A stretch of DNA of 64,000 nucleotides from JBBQSN01 sp963825505 (GCA_963825505.1 CAWGTL010000018.1:186001-250000), one strand, 5' to 3'; counted from the first letter of the stretch, positions 41,787 through 51,459 are shown. Program-made: numbers and translations. The notes: generated by a model not told the origin, from the letters alone.

Positions 41787-41874
41787 CCCCCTCTGGACGG
41801 GACGCCCGCCCTCAGGACGGCAACGACTGAGGAAGACTTGCGGCGTCGATGCCGACGATCGGGAAGTTCTCCCG

Positions 41875-41880
41875 TACCCT
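41875..41880 (+). promoter_or_regulatory. -10 box TACCCT for the KamA gene
   Basis: TACCCT ends 7 bases before ATG 41888; TTGCGG further upstream (41848-41853) may be the -35. Leaderless arrangement. Confidence 0.5.
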
Positions 41881-41887
41881 GGCGCGC

Positions 41888-43363
41888 ATGACGCAGGACA
41901 ACCACCTCCCGCAGCCGTACTCCTACTCGCGCCGCGAGCTGGTCGAGCCCGACTGGACCCGCTTCCCGGGGTGGAAGGACGTCACCGCCGAGAACTGGGC
42001 CAGCGCCCAGTGGCAGCGCGTGCACTGCGTGAAGAACGTCAAGCAGCTGCGCGAGCTGTTCGGCGACCTGCTCACCGAGGACTTCTACGCCGACGTCGAG
42101 CGCGACCAGACCGAGCGGGCGACGATGTCGATGCTGGTCCCGCCGCAGATGCTCAACACGATGGTCCCGGCCACCGACGGCCCGATGCCGTCCGCCGGCG
42201 AGGAGTTCACCGCGGCCTTCCGCGCCGACCCGGTGCGGCACTACATGCTCCCGGTGTTCAGCGACCGCCGCACCGACTGGCCGAGCCACCCGTTCGCGAC
42301 CCGCGACAGCCTGCACGAGCACGACATGTGGGTGGCCGAGGGCCTCACCCACCGCTACCCCACCAAGGTGCTCGCCGAGCTGCTGTCGACCTGCCCGCAG
42401 TACTGCGGCCACTGCACCCGGATGGACCTGGTCGGCAACTCCACGCCGCAGGTGCCGAAGCTGAAGTTCGAGCTCAAGCCGGTCGACCGCTACGCCGCGA
42501 TGCTCGACTACCTGCAGCGCACCCCGTCGGTGCGCGACGTCGTGGTGTCCGGCGGCGACGTCGCCAACATGCCGTGGAAGAACCTCGAGGCGTTCCTCGG
42601 CCGGCTGCTGGAGATCGACAACATCCGCGACATCCGGCTGGCCACCAAGGCGCTGATGGGCCTGCCGCAGCACTGGTCGGCGCCCGACGTCGTCGAGGGC
42701 ATGACCCGGGTCGCGCGCACCGCCCGCGAGCGGGGCGTCAACCTCGCCATCCACACCCACGTCAACAACGCGCAGTCGGTGACTCCCGCCGTCGCGCAGG
42801 CCACCCGGGCGATGCTCGACGCCGGCGTCCGCGACGTGCGCAACCAGGGCGTCCTGATGCGGGGCGTCAACGACACCCCCGAGCAGCTGCTCGACCTGTG
42901 CTTCGCGCTGCAGGACGAGGCCTCGATCACGCCGTACTACTTCTACATGTGCGACATGATCCCGTTCAGCGAGCACTGGCGGATGTCGCTGGCCGAGGCC
43001 CAGCACCTGCAGCACTCGATGATGGGCTACCTGCCCGGCTTCGCGACCCCGCGGATCGTCTGCGACGTGCCGTTCGTCGGCAAGCGCTGGGTGCACCAGG
43101 TGCACAGCTACGACACCGAGCACGGCATCTCGTACTGGACGAAGAACTACCGGACGTCGATCGAGGCCGAGGACGCCGAGGCGCTCAACCGCGAGTACGT
43201 CTACTACGACCCGATCTACACCCTGCCCGAGGCCGGGCAGCAGTGGTGGCGCGAGCACGGCGACACCGAGGCCTCACTGGCCGAGGCGGTCTCCCGGGCG
43301 GCGGCCAGCCGCCAGCTCGCGGCCGAGCAGGTCGCCGCCGAGAGCCACGCCGTCCACGCCTGA
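41888..43363 (+). CDS. KamA-family radical SAM protein (lysine 2,3-aminomutase-like), 491 aa
   Basis: Radical SAM with CPQYCGHC (CX3CX2C cluster motif, preceded by LAELLST) and GGDVANMPW, the SAM-binding GGD. HTHVNNAQSVTPAV carries the catalytic/PLP-side residues, and VPFVGKRWVHQVHSYD the end-domain Lys region. Lysine 2,3-aminomutase uses a [4Fe-4S] cluster, SAM and PLP to interconvert lysine and beta-lysine. It lacks a neighbouring beta-lysine acetyltransferase (AblB), so the substrate may differ. The C-terminal ~70 residues (EALNREYVYYDPIYTLP...) go beyond the shortest KamA enzymes. An AsnC-type regulator converges. Confidence 0.88.
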   Translation: MTQDNHLPQPYSYSRRELVEPDWTRFPGWKDVTAENWASAQWQRVHCVKNVKQLRELFGDLLTEDFYADVERDQTERATMSMLVPPQMLNTMVPATDGPMPSAGEEFTAAFRADPVRHYMLPVFSDRRTDWPSHPFATRDSLHEHDMWVAEGLTHRYPTKVLAELLSTCPQYCGHCTRMDLVGNSTPQVPKLKFELKPVDRYAAMLDYLQRTPSVRDVVVSGGDVANMPWKNLEAFLGRLLEIDNIRDIRLATKALMGLPQHWSAPDVVEGMTRVARTARERGVNLAIHTHVNNAQSVTPAVAQATRAMLDAGVRDVRNQGVLMRGVNDTPEQLLDLCFALQDEASITPYYFYMCDMIPFSEHWRMSLAEAQHLQHSMMGYLPGFATPRIVCDVPFVGKRWVHQVHSYDTEHGISYWTKNYRTSIEAEDAEALNREYVYYDPIYTLPEAGQQWWREHGDTEASLAEAVSRAAASRQLAAEQVAAESHAVHA

Positions 43364-43380
43364 CGGCTGCTCGTCGATCC

Positions 43381-43418
43381 AGGGACGTCCCGCACTCAGA
43401 TGCCGGCGGGACGTCCCT
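43381..43418. terminator. 12-bp perfect hairpin between the KamA and Lrp genes
   Basis: AGGGACGTCCCG (43381-43392) pairs with CGGGACGTCCCT (43407-43418), loop 14; each arm contains the self-complementary GGGACGTCCC. The right arm lies inside the Lrp coding end (stop 43396), so it is both terminator and codons. Confidence 0.75.
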
Positions 43419-43836
43419 CGTAGGGGGTGGAGAGGACGACGGTCGTCCGGGTCGAGACGTTGGCGACCGAGCGCAGCCGGCCGAGCAGGTCCTCGAGCGC
43501 GGCCGGGCTCGCGACCCGCACCTTGAGGATGTACGACTCCTCGCCCGCCACGGAGTAGCAGGCCTCGATCTCGGTGACGGCCTCGAGCCGCTGGGGCACG
43601 TCGTCCGGCGCCGCACGGTCGAACGGGATGACCGAGATGAACGCGGTGAGCGACAGGCCGAGCTGGTCGTGGTCGACCACGGCCGCGTACCCGGTGATGA
43701 CCCCCCGCTCCTCCAGCCGTCGGACCCGCTGGTGCACGGCGGAGGTCGACAGCCCGGTGGCCTTGGCCAGGTCGGTGTAGCTCATCCGGCCGTCCGTGCT
43801 CAGCAGCCGGACGATCGCCCGGTCGGTGTCCTCCAT
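43396..43836 (-). CDS. Lrp/AsnC-family regulator, 146 aa
   Basis: N-terminal HTH (DRAIVRLLSTDGRMSYTDLAKATGLSTSAVHQRVRRLEERGVITGY), then the RAM/AsnC ligand domain (EIEACYSVAGEESYILKVRVASPAALEDLLGRLR, ending TTVVLSTPYEGRPAGI). Amino-acid-responsive feast/famine regulator; given the neighbouring KamA gene, lysine or beta-lysine is a plausible effector, an inference only. ATG 43836 with TAGGGT 6 bases upstream. Confidence 0.92.
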   Translation of the reverse strand: MEDTDRAIVRLLSTDGRMSYTDLAKATGLSTSAVHQRVRRLEERGVITGYAAVVDHDQLGLSLTAFISVIPFDRAAPDDVPQRLEAVTEIEACYSVAGEESYILKVRVASPAALEDLLGRLRSVANVSTRTTVVLSTPYEGRPAGI

Positions 43837-43842
43837 GCCGGA

Positions 43843-43848
43843 ACCCTA
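43843..43848 (-). promoter_or_regulatory. -10 box TAGGGT for the Lrp gene
   Basis: Minus-strand TAGGGT, 6 bases before ATG 43836, leaderless type. Confidence 0.5.
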
Positions 43849-43876
43849 GCCACCCGGGTTCTGACAGGCTGGCGCC

Positions 43877-44851
43877 ATGCCTGCCGCGTACGACCGCCTG
43901 ATGCTGCTGGACTCCGCCTCGATGTACTTCCGGGCGTTCTACGGGGTCCCCGACACGATGACGTCGCCTCGCGGCGAGCCGGTGAACGCGATCCGCGGCT
44001 TCCTCGACATGGTCGCGACCCTCGTCGACACCTACGAGCCGACCCGACTGGTCGCCTGCTGGGACGACGACTGGCGCCCGGCCTGGCGCGTCGACCTGAT
44101 GCCGTCCTACAAGACCCACCGGGTGGCGGGAGAGCCCGTCCCGGGTGCGGGTGGTGCGAACCCGCTCGACGCGGTCGTGGCCGAGGAGTCGCCGGACGCG
44201 CTCACCCCGCAGGTGCCGGTGATCGCCGAGGCGCTGGCCGCGTTCGGCATCGCCCGGGTGGGCGCACCCCGGTGCGAGGCCGACGACATCATCGGCACGC
44301 TCACGACCCGGGCGCCCAAGGGCACCGAGGTCGACGTCGTCACCGGCGACCGCGACCTGTTCCAGCTCGTCGAGGACGAGCGCAGGGTGCGGGTGCTCTA
44401 CATCGCCAAGGGGATCCGCAACATGCAGCTCATCGACCAGGGCGACCTGCAGGAGCGGTACGGGGTCGCCACCGGGGCGCAGTACGCCGACCTGGCGACG
44501 ATGCGGGGCGACACCAGCGACGGCATCCCCGGCGTCCCGGGCATCGGCGAGAAGGGCGCCGCCACCCTGCTGGCGAAGTTCGGCTCCCTGGACGGCATCC
44601 GTGCCGCCGCGGCCGACCCGCGGTCCGACCTGACCCGGTCGCAGCGGGCGAAGATCGAAGCCGCCTCCGACTACCTCGACGTCGCACCCGTCGTCGTCAA
44701 GGTGCTCCGCGACGCCGACGTGCCGGACCACGACGACACCCTGCCGTCCGCACCCAAGGCACCCGAGGTGCTCGACTCGCTCGCCGACCGCTGGGGCATC
44801 GGGTCGAGCATCGACCGCGTCCGCGAGGCGCTGGCGGCCCGCGCCCGCTGA
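43877..44851 (+). CDS. 5'-3' exonuclease (PolA N-terminal-type FEN), 324 aa
   Basis: PIN/FEN fold: metal-binding Asp residues in MLLDSASMYFRAF, LVACWDDDWRP, RCEADDIIGTL and VTGDRDLFQLV; the helix-hairpin-helix DNA-binding clamp is GDTSDGIPGVPGIGEKGAATLLAKFGSL; all are complete. Acts in DNA repair/replication, removing RNA or flaps. It is a stand-alone exonuclease, without a polymerase domain. The start ATG 43877 gives a normal N-terminus. A hairpin follows the stop. Confidence 0.93.
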   Translation: MPAAYDRLMLLDSASMYFRAFYGVPDTMTSPRGEPVNAIRGFLDMVATLVDTYEPTRLVACWDDDWRPAWRVDLMPSYKTHRVAGEPVPGAGGANPLDAVVAEESPDALTPQVPVIAEALAAFGIARVGAPRCEADDIIGTLTTRAPKGTEVDVVTGDRDLFQLVEDERRVRVLYIAKGIRNMQLIDQGDLQERYGVATGAQYADLATMRGDTSDGIPGVPGIGEKGAATLLAKFGSLDGIRAAAADPRSDLTRSQRAKIEAASDYLDVAPVVVKVLRDADVPDHDDTLPSAPKAPEVLDSLADRWGIGSSIDRVREALAARAR

Positions 44852-44860
44852 CCCGAAAGC

Positions 44861-44890
44861 GGTGGACGCCAACGCCTCTGGCGCCCCACC
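44861..44890 (+). terminator. hairpin after the exonuclease gene
   Basis: GGTGG-A-CGCCA (44861-44871) pairs with TGGCG-CC-CCACC (44879-44890) around a 7-base loop with a small internal mismatch, 10 bases past the stop. No T-tract. Confidence 0.55.
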
Positions 44891-44988
44891 CTGAGGGCGG
44901 CCGGACGTCCGTCGGGCCGTCCGCAGGCGAGGAGGGAGTGGCCGTGCTGATCGAGCAAGGCTGAAGGGCAGCCACTCAGGAGATCACC

Positions 44989-45315
44989 ATGGCCGCACCG
45001 ACCACGTCCGGCTCGTCGAGCCGCCGCGGGTTCCGTCGCTTCTACCGCCGCCGCTTCCTCAACCGTCCCCGCCACCACCAGGGTGCCCACGTCATCGCCG
45101 ACGTCCAGGTCGAGCGCTGGCCCGACCAGGCGGCGTACGTCTCCGCCGACGTGCACCTGGCCGACTGCAACCGGTGCATCACCCTCGACTTCGACGCCTC
45201 CACCCGGGCGGAGGCCACCAACGCCCTGCGCAAGGTGGCCGTGCTCCGCGTGGTGCTGGCCGACTTCGAGGTGGCGCTGCAGGAGGCCGTGCGCGACGCC
45301 GGTCTGGAGCGCTGA
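44989..45315 (+). CDS. hypothetical basic protein, 108 aa
   Basis: ATG 44989 with CAGGAG upstream. An Arg-rich N-terminus (SSRRGFRRFYRRRFLNRPRHHQG) could bind nucleic acid; then an alpha/beta region VIADVQVERWPDQAAYVSADVHLADCNRCITLDFDASTRAEATNALRKVAVLRVVLADFEVALQEA follows, with a lone CNRC pair. No known family recognised. Between a terminated exonuclease gene and a convergent VOC gene it stands alone. Codon use is normal, so I think it is real; function unknown. Confidence 0.6.
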   Translation: MAAPTTSGSSSRRGFRRFYRRRFLNRPRHHQGAHVIADVQVERWPDQAAYVSADVHLADCNRCITLDFDASTRAEATNALRKVAVLRVVLADFEVALQEAVRDAGLER

Positions 45316-45350
45316 GCCGCCGGCCGGTCAGCCAGGTCAGGCGGCCGCGG

Positions 45351-45734
45351 TCAGGGCCAGGTGGTCGCGTGCTGGTCGAACGCCTCGCCGGTCTGCACGC
45401 CGACCACGCAGAACAGCACACCCGCGGGGTCGGCCATCACGTGGTATCCGCCCGGCGAGGCCACGACGCGCGCGCCGAGGGCGACCAGTCGGGCGGCCTC
45501 CGCCTCGACGTCGTCGGTCTCGACGTCGAGGTGCACGCGCGGTGCGTCGTCGGCGCCGGCCAACCGCTGCACCGCGAGCGAGATGCCGCCGTGCATGCCC
45601 AGCTCGGTGTACTCCGGCTCGCCGGTGTCGCCCGGCTGCCTGCCGGTGGCACCGGCCCAGAAGGCCAGGGCGTCGTCGTGGGTGCGGTCCGGCACGTCGA
45701 TGAGGACGACCCCGACCCGGCTGCGGTGCGTCAC
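45351..45734 (-). CDS. VOC-family protein, 127 aa
   Basis: Starts GTG 45734, 4 bp after the pirin stop. One glyoxalase/VOC domain: SRVGVVLIDVPDRTHDDALAFWAGATGR first, then RVHLDVETDDVEAEAARLVALGARVVASPGGYHVMADPAGVLFCVV. Related to VOC proteins that follow pirin or other detox enzymes; the substrate is unknown. Follows the pirin in the same direction and is probably co-transcribed. Confidence 0.85.
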   Translation of the reverse strand: MTHRSRVGVVLIDVPDRTHDDALAFWAGATGRQPGDTGEPEYTELGMHGGISLAVQRLAGADDAPRVHLDVETDDVEAEAARLVALGARVVASPGGYHVMADPAGVLFCVVGVQTGEAFDQHATTWP

Positions 45735-45738
45735 GCGA

Positions 45739-46758
45739 TCACGTCCGTCCCCGCGACCGGAGCCGGCCGGACGGCATCGGCGGCGCCTCGATCCGGCCGC
45801 CGGTGGCGCCGTCCACGCGACCGAAGCGCGGGGCGTGCGCGTTCCACAGGGCCCGCGCCGACACGACCTCGTCGTGGTCGCGGCCGATGAGGTTCCACCA
45901 GATGACGATCTCCTCGTCGAACGGCAGGCCGCCGAGGAGCAGCAACCGCGCGCCCGTCCCGGAGCGGACCTCCAGCCCCTCGCGGCCGTGGCCGAGGTAC
46001 ACCAGCTCGTCGCGCGCCAGGGGCTCGTCGTCGAGGGTCACCTCGCCGTCCAGGAGCAGCACGGCGTACTCGAACGGACGCTTCATCGGCAGCCAGGCGG
46101 TGGCGTCGGCGCCCGCGCCCTCGTGGACGTCGAGCAGAGCACCCACCAGCGGGGTGTGGGTCGTGGCCGGCGAGGTGACGCCGGCCAGGTTCCCCATCAG
46201 CACCTGGGCGGTGATGCCGGGCAGCCGCAACAGCGGCAGCTGCTCGTGGTGCTCGAACGCGGGCTGCTGGTTCCGCGCGCCGTCCGGCAGCGCCACCCAC
46301 AGCTGCAGTCCGTGCAGGCGGGGTGGCCGGTCCGGGGGCGACTCCTCGGCGTGGCTGATGCCCTGGCCCGCCGTCATCAGGTTGAGCTGGCCGGGCACGA
46401 TCGTCTGCCGGGTGCCGAGCGAGTCGACGTGCAGCACCTCGCCGTCGAGCAGCCAGGTCACCGTCTGCAGCCCCGTGTGCGGGTGCGGGCCGACCAGCAT
46501 GCCCTCGCCGTCGGTGACGTCGTCGGGCCCGAAGTGGTCCAGGAAGCACCAGGCCCCGACCATCCGACGTCCCTTGGTGGGCAGGTAGCGCTGCACCGTG
46601 ACCCCCTGACGGGGCTGCGCCGGGGTCGGGGCCAGTCGGGTGGTGAGCTGCACCTCTCGGCCGGGCAGCCGCTGGAACACCGAGGTGTCGGCGGGGTCGT
46701 TGTCGGCCCCGCACTCCAGCACGGTCGGCCGCCGCTGCACGTCACTCACGTCCGTCAC
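45739..46758 (-). CDS. pirin family protein, 339 aa
   Basis: N-terminal cupin with FLDHFGPDDV, GPHPHTGLQTVTWLLDGEV (the metal His pair), and AGQGISHAEE; C-terminal cupin FEYAVLLLDGEVTLDDEPL and LLLLGGLPFDEEIVIWWNLIGRDHDE. More YhhW-like than the copy at 6779-7756, so the two are paralogues of different subgroups. GTG 46758 is the first of several possible starts (VTDVSDVQ). Stop TGA at 45741-45739, 4 bp before the VOC start. Confidence 0.88.
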   Translation of the reverse strand: MTDVSDVQRRPTVLECGADNDPADTSVFQRLPGREVQLTTRLAPTPAQPRQGVTVQRYLPTKGRRMVGAWCFLDHFGPDDVTDGEGMLVGPHPHTGLQTVTWLLDGEVLHVDSLGTRQTIVPGQLNLMTAGQGISHAEESPPDRPPRLHGLQLWVALPDGARNQQPAFEHHEQLPLLRLPGITAQVLMGNLAGVTSPATTHTPLVGALLDVHEGAGADATAWLPMKRPFEYAVLLLDGEVTLDDEPLARDELVYLGHGREGLEVRSGTGARLLLLGGLPFDEEIVIWWNLIGRDHDEVVSARALWNAHAPRFGRVDGATGGRIEAPPMPSGRLRSRGRT

Positions 46759-46789
46759 CCACGGACCTACTGTCGCACCCTACGGTTGC

Positions 46790-49659
46790 TCAGCGCAGGC
46801 CGCTCCACGCCATCACGCCCCGGTCGAGGGCGTCGAGCGCCGCCCGGGCCGCCGCGGCCACCTCGGCGTCCCGCGGCCCCGCTCCCCTGGCCTCGGACGC
46901 CTGGGTGATCTGGCCGAGCAGGTCGATCGCCTGCCGGGTCCAGCGGACGAAGTCGCCCGGGGTGAGGTCGCCGTCCTCGAGCACCTCGTCCAGGTCGTGA
47001 CCACGCGCCCAGCGGTGGATCGGGACGGTCATGCCGAGGTCCGGAGCACCGGTGAGGTCGAGCCGGTGCGCGGCCTCCACGTCCTGCAACCGCGACCACA
47101 CCTGCACAGTGCGGTCCAGGGCCGCGCCCGTCGCACCGGGCGGGACGGGCGGCCCGAGCCCGGTCTCCTCGCGCCGGGCCTCGTAGACCACCGCGCACGC
47201 CACCGCGGCCATCCCCGGCCCGTCGAGGCCGGCCCACACGCCCTCGCGGAGGCACTGCGCCACCAGCAGGTCCTTCTCGCTGTAGACCCGGCGCAGCCGC
47301 TCCCCCGCGTCGGTGAGGCGCAGGCCGCCCGGCCGGGTGCCGCCGCGCTCGAGGTAGCCGAGGTCGAGCAGCAGGTCGCACACCCGGTCGAAGGTGCGCG
47401 CGATGGTGCCGGTGCGCCCCTGGATCCTGCGCGCGAGCCCGGCGCGCTCCCCGCGCAGCTTCTCGTACCGCTGGGCCCAGCGGGCGTGGTCCTCGCGGTG
47501 CGGGCAGCCGTGGCACGGGTGCGCCTTCATCTGCCGGCGCAGGGCCGCGGCCTCGGCGGCGGCGTCGGTGACGGCGTCGTCGCGCACCCGCTCGGGCCGC
47601 GGCGGGCTGTCGGCCAGGCGCCCCTCGGTCAGCGCGTTGCGCAGCGACGACGCGAGGTCGCGCCGGGCCGCGGGGTTGCGGACGTTGAAGTTGCGCGGCA
47701 CCCGCACGGTGGTGACGGGCCGGACCTCGTCCGGGACGTCGTGCAGGGCGAGCCGCCGCACCTGCCGGTCGAGGCCGACCACGCTCGGCCGCGGGCCGTC
47801 GAGCCCGCCCGCGGTACCGGGGTCGATCACGACGGCGTACCCGGAGCGCCGCCCGGACGGCACGAGGATGACGTCGCCGGTCCTCAGCGTCTCGAGCGAG
47901 GCCAGCGCGCGCTCCCGCTGCCGGCGGGCCGACTCGCGCGAGGTGTCCTTCTCCAGCGCCGAGATCCGCCGGCGCAACGTCATGTACTCGTCGATGTCGC
48001 CGAGGTGGCACACCACCTGCTCGCGGTACCCGGCCAGGGCCTCGTCCTGCTCGCGCACCTGCCGGGCGAGCCCGACGACGCCGCGGTCGGCCTGGAACTG
48101 GGCGAACGAGGTCTCCAGGATCTCCCGGGCGGCGTCGCGGCCGACCTGCGCCACCAGGTTCACCGCCATGTTGTAGGTGGGACGGAAGCTCGACCGCAGC
48201 GGGTAGGTGCGGGTGGAGGCGAGGCCGCCGACCTGCTCGGCGTCGAGCGCGGCGTCCCACACGACCACCGCGTGGCCCTCGATGTCGATGCCGCGACGCC
48301 CGGCGCGGCCGGTGAGCTGGGTGTACTCCCCCGGGGTCACCGGCACGTGCGCCTCGCCGTTGAACTTCACCAGCTTCTCCAGCACGACCGTGCGGGCCGG
48401 CATGTTGATGCCCAGCGCCAGGGTCTCGGTGGCGAAGACCGCCTTCACCAGGCCACGGACGAACAGCTCCTCGACCACCTCCTTGAAGGCGGGCAGCATG
48501 CCGGCGTGGTGCGCCGCCAGCCCGCGCTGCAGCCCCTCGGCCCACTCCTGGTAGCCGAGGGTGGCCAGGTCGCGGTCGGGGATCTGCGCGACCCCGCGCT
48601 CGACGACGGTGCGGATCGTGGCCCGCTCCTCGCGCGTGGTCAGCCGGACGCCGGACACCAGGCACTGCCGGACGGCGGCGTCGCACCCGGCCCGGCTGAA
48701 GATGAACGTGATCGCCGGCAGCAGGCCCTGGGAGTCCAGCCGCTCGATGATCTGCGCGCGCGAGGGGCCCCGGAAGCCGCGGTGGTGCCGGAAGCCACGG
48801 TCGCCGCCACGGTCACCGGCGCGGTCGCCGCTGCGGTCGCGGCCGGGCATGCCGCCCCGGTCGCCACCCGCGGCCGTGGGGACGCCCCCGGTGCCGCTGG
48901 TCGCGGCCGCGGAACGGGACGACCTCCCGCTGCAGCCGGCGCAGCTCGGGGTTGACCACCGCACGGCCCGACTCGTCCTCGACGAACAGGTCGAGCAGCC
49001 GGGCGCCGCCCGCGCCCTCGTTGCCGGTGACGACGTGCTGCCACAGCGGCACCGGACGGTGCTCGGAGACCACGACGCGGGTGTCGCCGCGGACGGTGTC
49101 GAGCCAGGCGCCGAACTCCTCGGCGTTGGAGACGGTGGCCGACAGCGAGGCGAGCTGGACGTGCTCGGGCAGGTGGATGATCACCTCCTCCCACACCGGT
49201 CCCCGGAACCGGTCGGCGAGGTAGTGCACCTCGTCCATGACGACGAAGGCCAGGCCGGACAGGGTGGAGGAGCCGGCGTAGAGCATGTTGCGCAGCACCT
49301 CGGTGGTCATCACGACCACGGGGGCCTCGCCGTTGAGCGAGGTGTCACCGGTGAGCAGCCCCACCGACGCGGCCCCGTGCCGCGCGACCAGGTCGTTGTA
49401 CTTCTGGTTGCTGAGGGCCTTGATCGGCGTGGTGTAGAACGCCTTGCGCCCGCTCGTCAGGGCGAGGTGCACGGCGAACTCGCCCACCACCGTCTTGCCG
49501 GCGCCCGTCGGCGCCGCCACCAGCACCCCGTGCCCCTGCTCCAGCGCCTCGCAGGCCTCGACCTGGAACGGGTCGAGCTCGAAGCCGAGGACGTCGGTGA
49601 ACCGCGCGAGCTCGGACCGTCCCGCCGGGCCCGGGACGGCGGTCGACCGGGCTGGACAT
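46790..49659 (-). CDS. helY: HelY-like DEAD/DEAH RNA helicase, broken by two single-base insertions
   Basis: Ski2/Mtr4-like helicase next to tatC, as in mycobacteria. Walker A APTGAGKTVVGEFA, Ia TTPIKALSNQKY, Walker B VVMDEVHYLADRFRG, motif III SATVSN; second part IIERLDSQGLLPAITFIFSRAGCD, ALGINMPARTVVLEK, GRAGRRG and the DSHCT end. Start ATG 49659 (MSSPVDRRP) has a TATGTT -10 6 bases upstream; the longer start 49670 has poor third-base composition. Frame changes at about 49610-49640 and 48880-48912 (in the Arg/Gly/His-rich linker). Both are removed by deleting one base each, giving 956 codons. Predicted RNA helicase of unknown target. Confidence 0.85.
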
Positions 49660-49665
49660 GCTCCG

Positions 49666-49671
49666 AACATA
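49666..49671 (-). promoter_or_regulatory. -10 box TATGTT for helY
   Basis: Minus-strand TATGTT is 6 bases before ATG 49659 and contains the alternative ATG 49670, which argues that the later ATG is the true, leaderless start. Confidence 0.45.
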
Positions 49672-49707
49672 GGCCAGCGTCGCGCGGCCGATGGACGCCC
49701 GACCCGC

Positions 49708-50607
49708 TCAGGCCAGCACGCGCACCGCGCCCGGGACGACCTCGACGTCCAGCGGCACCGGGCCCACCCGCTCGCCGTCGGCGTAGGCCGCGAGCACCCG
49801 GTCGGGGACCTCGATCCGCACCCGACGGGCCCGGCGCACCGTGACGGCCGGGTGCGTGACGTGCTCGCCGGTGTACACGCGCGGGAAGACCCGGACGAAC
49901 TCGAGCGTCGACACCGGCCCGAGCACCACGACGTCGAGCAGGCCGTCGTCCATCTCGGCGTCGGGCGCGACCTTCATGCCGCCGCCGAAGGAGGAGCCGT
50001 TGGCCACCGACACCAGCATCCCTCGCAGCTCCTCGACCTCGCCGTCGAGCTCGATCCGGTACCGCATCGGACGGAAGAGCGGCAGCTCGCGGGCGATCGC
50101 CAGGTCGTAGCGGATCTTGCCCTTCGGCCAGCGCCAGCCGTTCGCGCGCTCGTTGACCAGCGCGTCGAAACCGGCGGCGAGGACGCCGAGGAACCAGCGG
50201 TCGGTGCCGTCGGCCGCGTGCACCCGGCCGGCGTCGACGGTGCGCACCCGTCCCTGGTCCAGCAGCTCGAGCACGCGGTCGGCCGACCGCACCGGCTCGC
50301 GCACGCTGAGCCCGAGCTCGCGAGCGATGTCGTTGCCGGTGCCGGCCGGGACGATGCCGAGCGGCACCCCGGTGCCGGCGACCGCGTTGGCACCGAGGTG
50401 CACCATGCCGTCGCCACCGATGACGACCAGGGCGTCGACGCCGCCGGCGACGGCGTTCGCGGCCTCCTCGCGGGCGGCCTCCACCGTGGGGGCGCTGAGG
50501 TCGAGGACGGTGGCGCCCGAGTGGGTGAGCCGGTGCAGCGCGAGGGCCGTGGCCACCCGGCCGTACCCCTTGCCGCTGGTCGGGTTGGCCAGGACCGCGA
50601 TCCTCAC
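49708..50607 (-). CDS. diacylglycerol/lipid kinase family protein, 299 aa
   Basis: Starts GTG 50607, overlapping the tatC stop. DAGK catalytic motif ALVVIGGDGMVHLGANAVAGTGVPLGIVPAGTGNDIAREL, and SVANGSSFGGGMKVAPDAEMDDGLLDVVV in the C-terminal domain. It phosphorylates a lipid (diacylglycerol or a sphingoid base-like substrate) on the inner face. Co-transcribed with tatC (GTGA overlap). ATP-binding N-lobe RIAVLANPTSGKG. Confidence 0.9.
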   Translation of the reverse strand: MRIAVLANPTSGKGYGRVATALALHRLTHSGATVLDLSAPTVEAAREEAANAVAGGVDALVVIGGDGMVHLGANAVAGTGVPLGIVPAGTGNDIARELGLSVREPVRSADRVLELLDQGRVRTVDAGRVHAADGTDRWFLGVLAAGFDALVNERANGWRWPKGKIRYDLAIARELPLFRPMRYRIELDGEVEELRGMLVSVANGSSFGGGMKVAPDAEMDDGLLDVVVLGPVSTLEFVRVFPRVYTGEHVTHPAVTVRRARRVRIEVPDRVLAAYADGERVGPVPLDVEVVPGAVRVLA

Positions 50608-51413
50608 AGCGGGCTGGCCTCGTCGTCGTCGAGGTCCTCGTAGAAGGCCTCGACCCCGCTGCGCCGGCGCCGGCGGTCGTTGAGCAGGCACACCCCGATG
50701 GCGACCGCGAACAGCAGCAGCAGCGGCAGGGCCAGCAGGAACATCGACAGCACGTCGGGCGTCGGCGTGGCCAGCGCGGCGAAGGTGAACGAGGCGACGA
50801 CCACCCAGCGCCAGGCCTTGAGGATGCCCCGGCCGGAGACCAGACCGAGGGCGTTGAGACCGACCAGCACCACGGGTACGAGGAAGGACAGCCCGAACGT
50901 GAGGATCAGCCGCATGATGAAGCCGAGGTACACCTGCGCGTCGATGATGTTGGAGAAGCCCTCGGGGCTGAACGAGACCAGGAAACGGATGAAGTTGGGG
51001 ATCGCGCTGTACGCCATGTACGCGCCGGCGCAGAACAGCGGGATCGAGATCCCGATGAACGCCAGCGCGTAGCGGCGCTCCTTGGTGGTGAGACCGGGCG
51101 TGACGAACGCCCACAGCTGGTAGATCCAGACCGGGCTGGAGACGATGACGCCGATGAAGACCGAGATCTTGATCTTCATGTCGAACGCCGACGCCACGCC
51201 GGCGAAGTTCACCGACGCCTCACGGTCCTCGGCGATCTCGCGGATGGGGGCGCTCAGCGCCTCGAGCACCGGTTCGTAGAGGAACCAGCCGACGACGGCG
51301 CCGAGCAGCAGCCCGATCGAGGCCTTGAGGAGCCGGTTGCGCAGTTCCCGCAGGTGCTCGCGCAGGGCCATCCGGCCCTCGGGGTTCTTGCGGCGCGCGG
51401 GGATGGCGACCAT
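50604..51413 (-). CDS. tatC: twin-arginine translocase subunit TatC, 269 aa
   Basis: Six TM helices. MALREHLRELRNRLLKASIGLLLGAVVGWFLY at the N-terminus is the conserved H-LELR motif region; FVTPGLTTKERRYALAF (first periplasmic loop boundary) and AALATPTPDVLSMFLLALPLLLLFA are TatC hallmarks. It recognises twin-Arg signal peptides with TatA. ATG 51413; 46 bp after tatA. The cytoplasmic tail is Asp/Glu-rich. Confidence 0.96.
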   Translation of the reverse strand: MVAIPARRKNPEGRMALREHLRELRNRLLKASIGLLLGAVVGWFLYEPVLEALSAPIREIAEDREASVNFAGVASAFDMKIKISVFIGVIVSSPVWIYQLWAFVTPGLTTKERRYALAFIGISIPLFCAGAYMAYSAIPNFIRFLVSFSPEGFSNIIDAQVYLGFIMRLILTFGLSFLVPVVLVGLNALGLVSGRGILKAWRWVVVASFTFAALATPTPDVLSMFLLALPLLLLFAVAIGVCLLNDRRRRRSGVEAFYEDLDDDEASPL

Positions 51414-51459
51414 CGTCGGGAGGGGTGGTGAACGCTGGGCGGGACCGCGGCCGACCGGG

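Noticed and set aside
44936..44977. GAGTGGC/GCCACTC pair before the basic hypothetical gene as an RNA switch
   Set aside because: Seven base pairs with a 28-base loop; too weak to claim.
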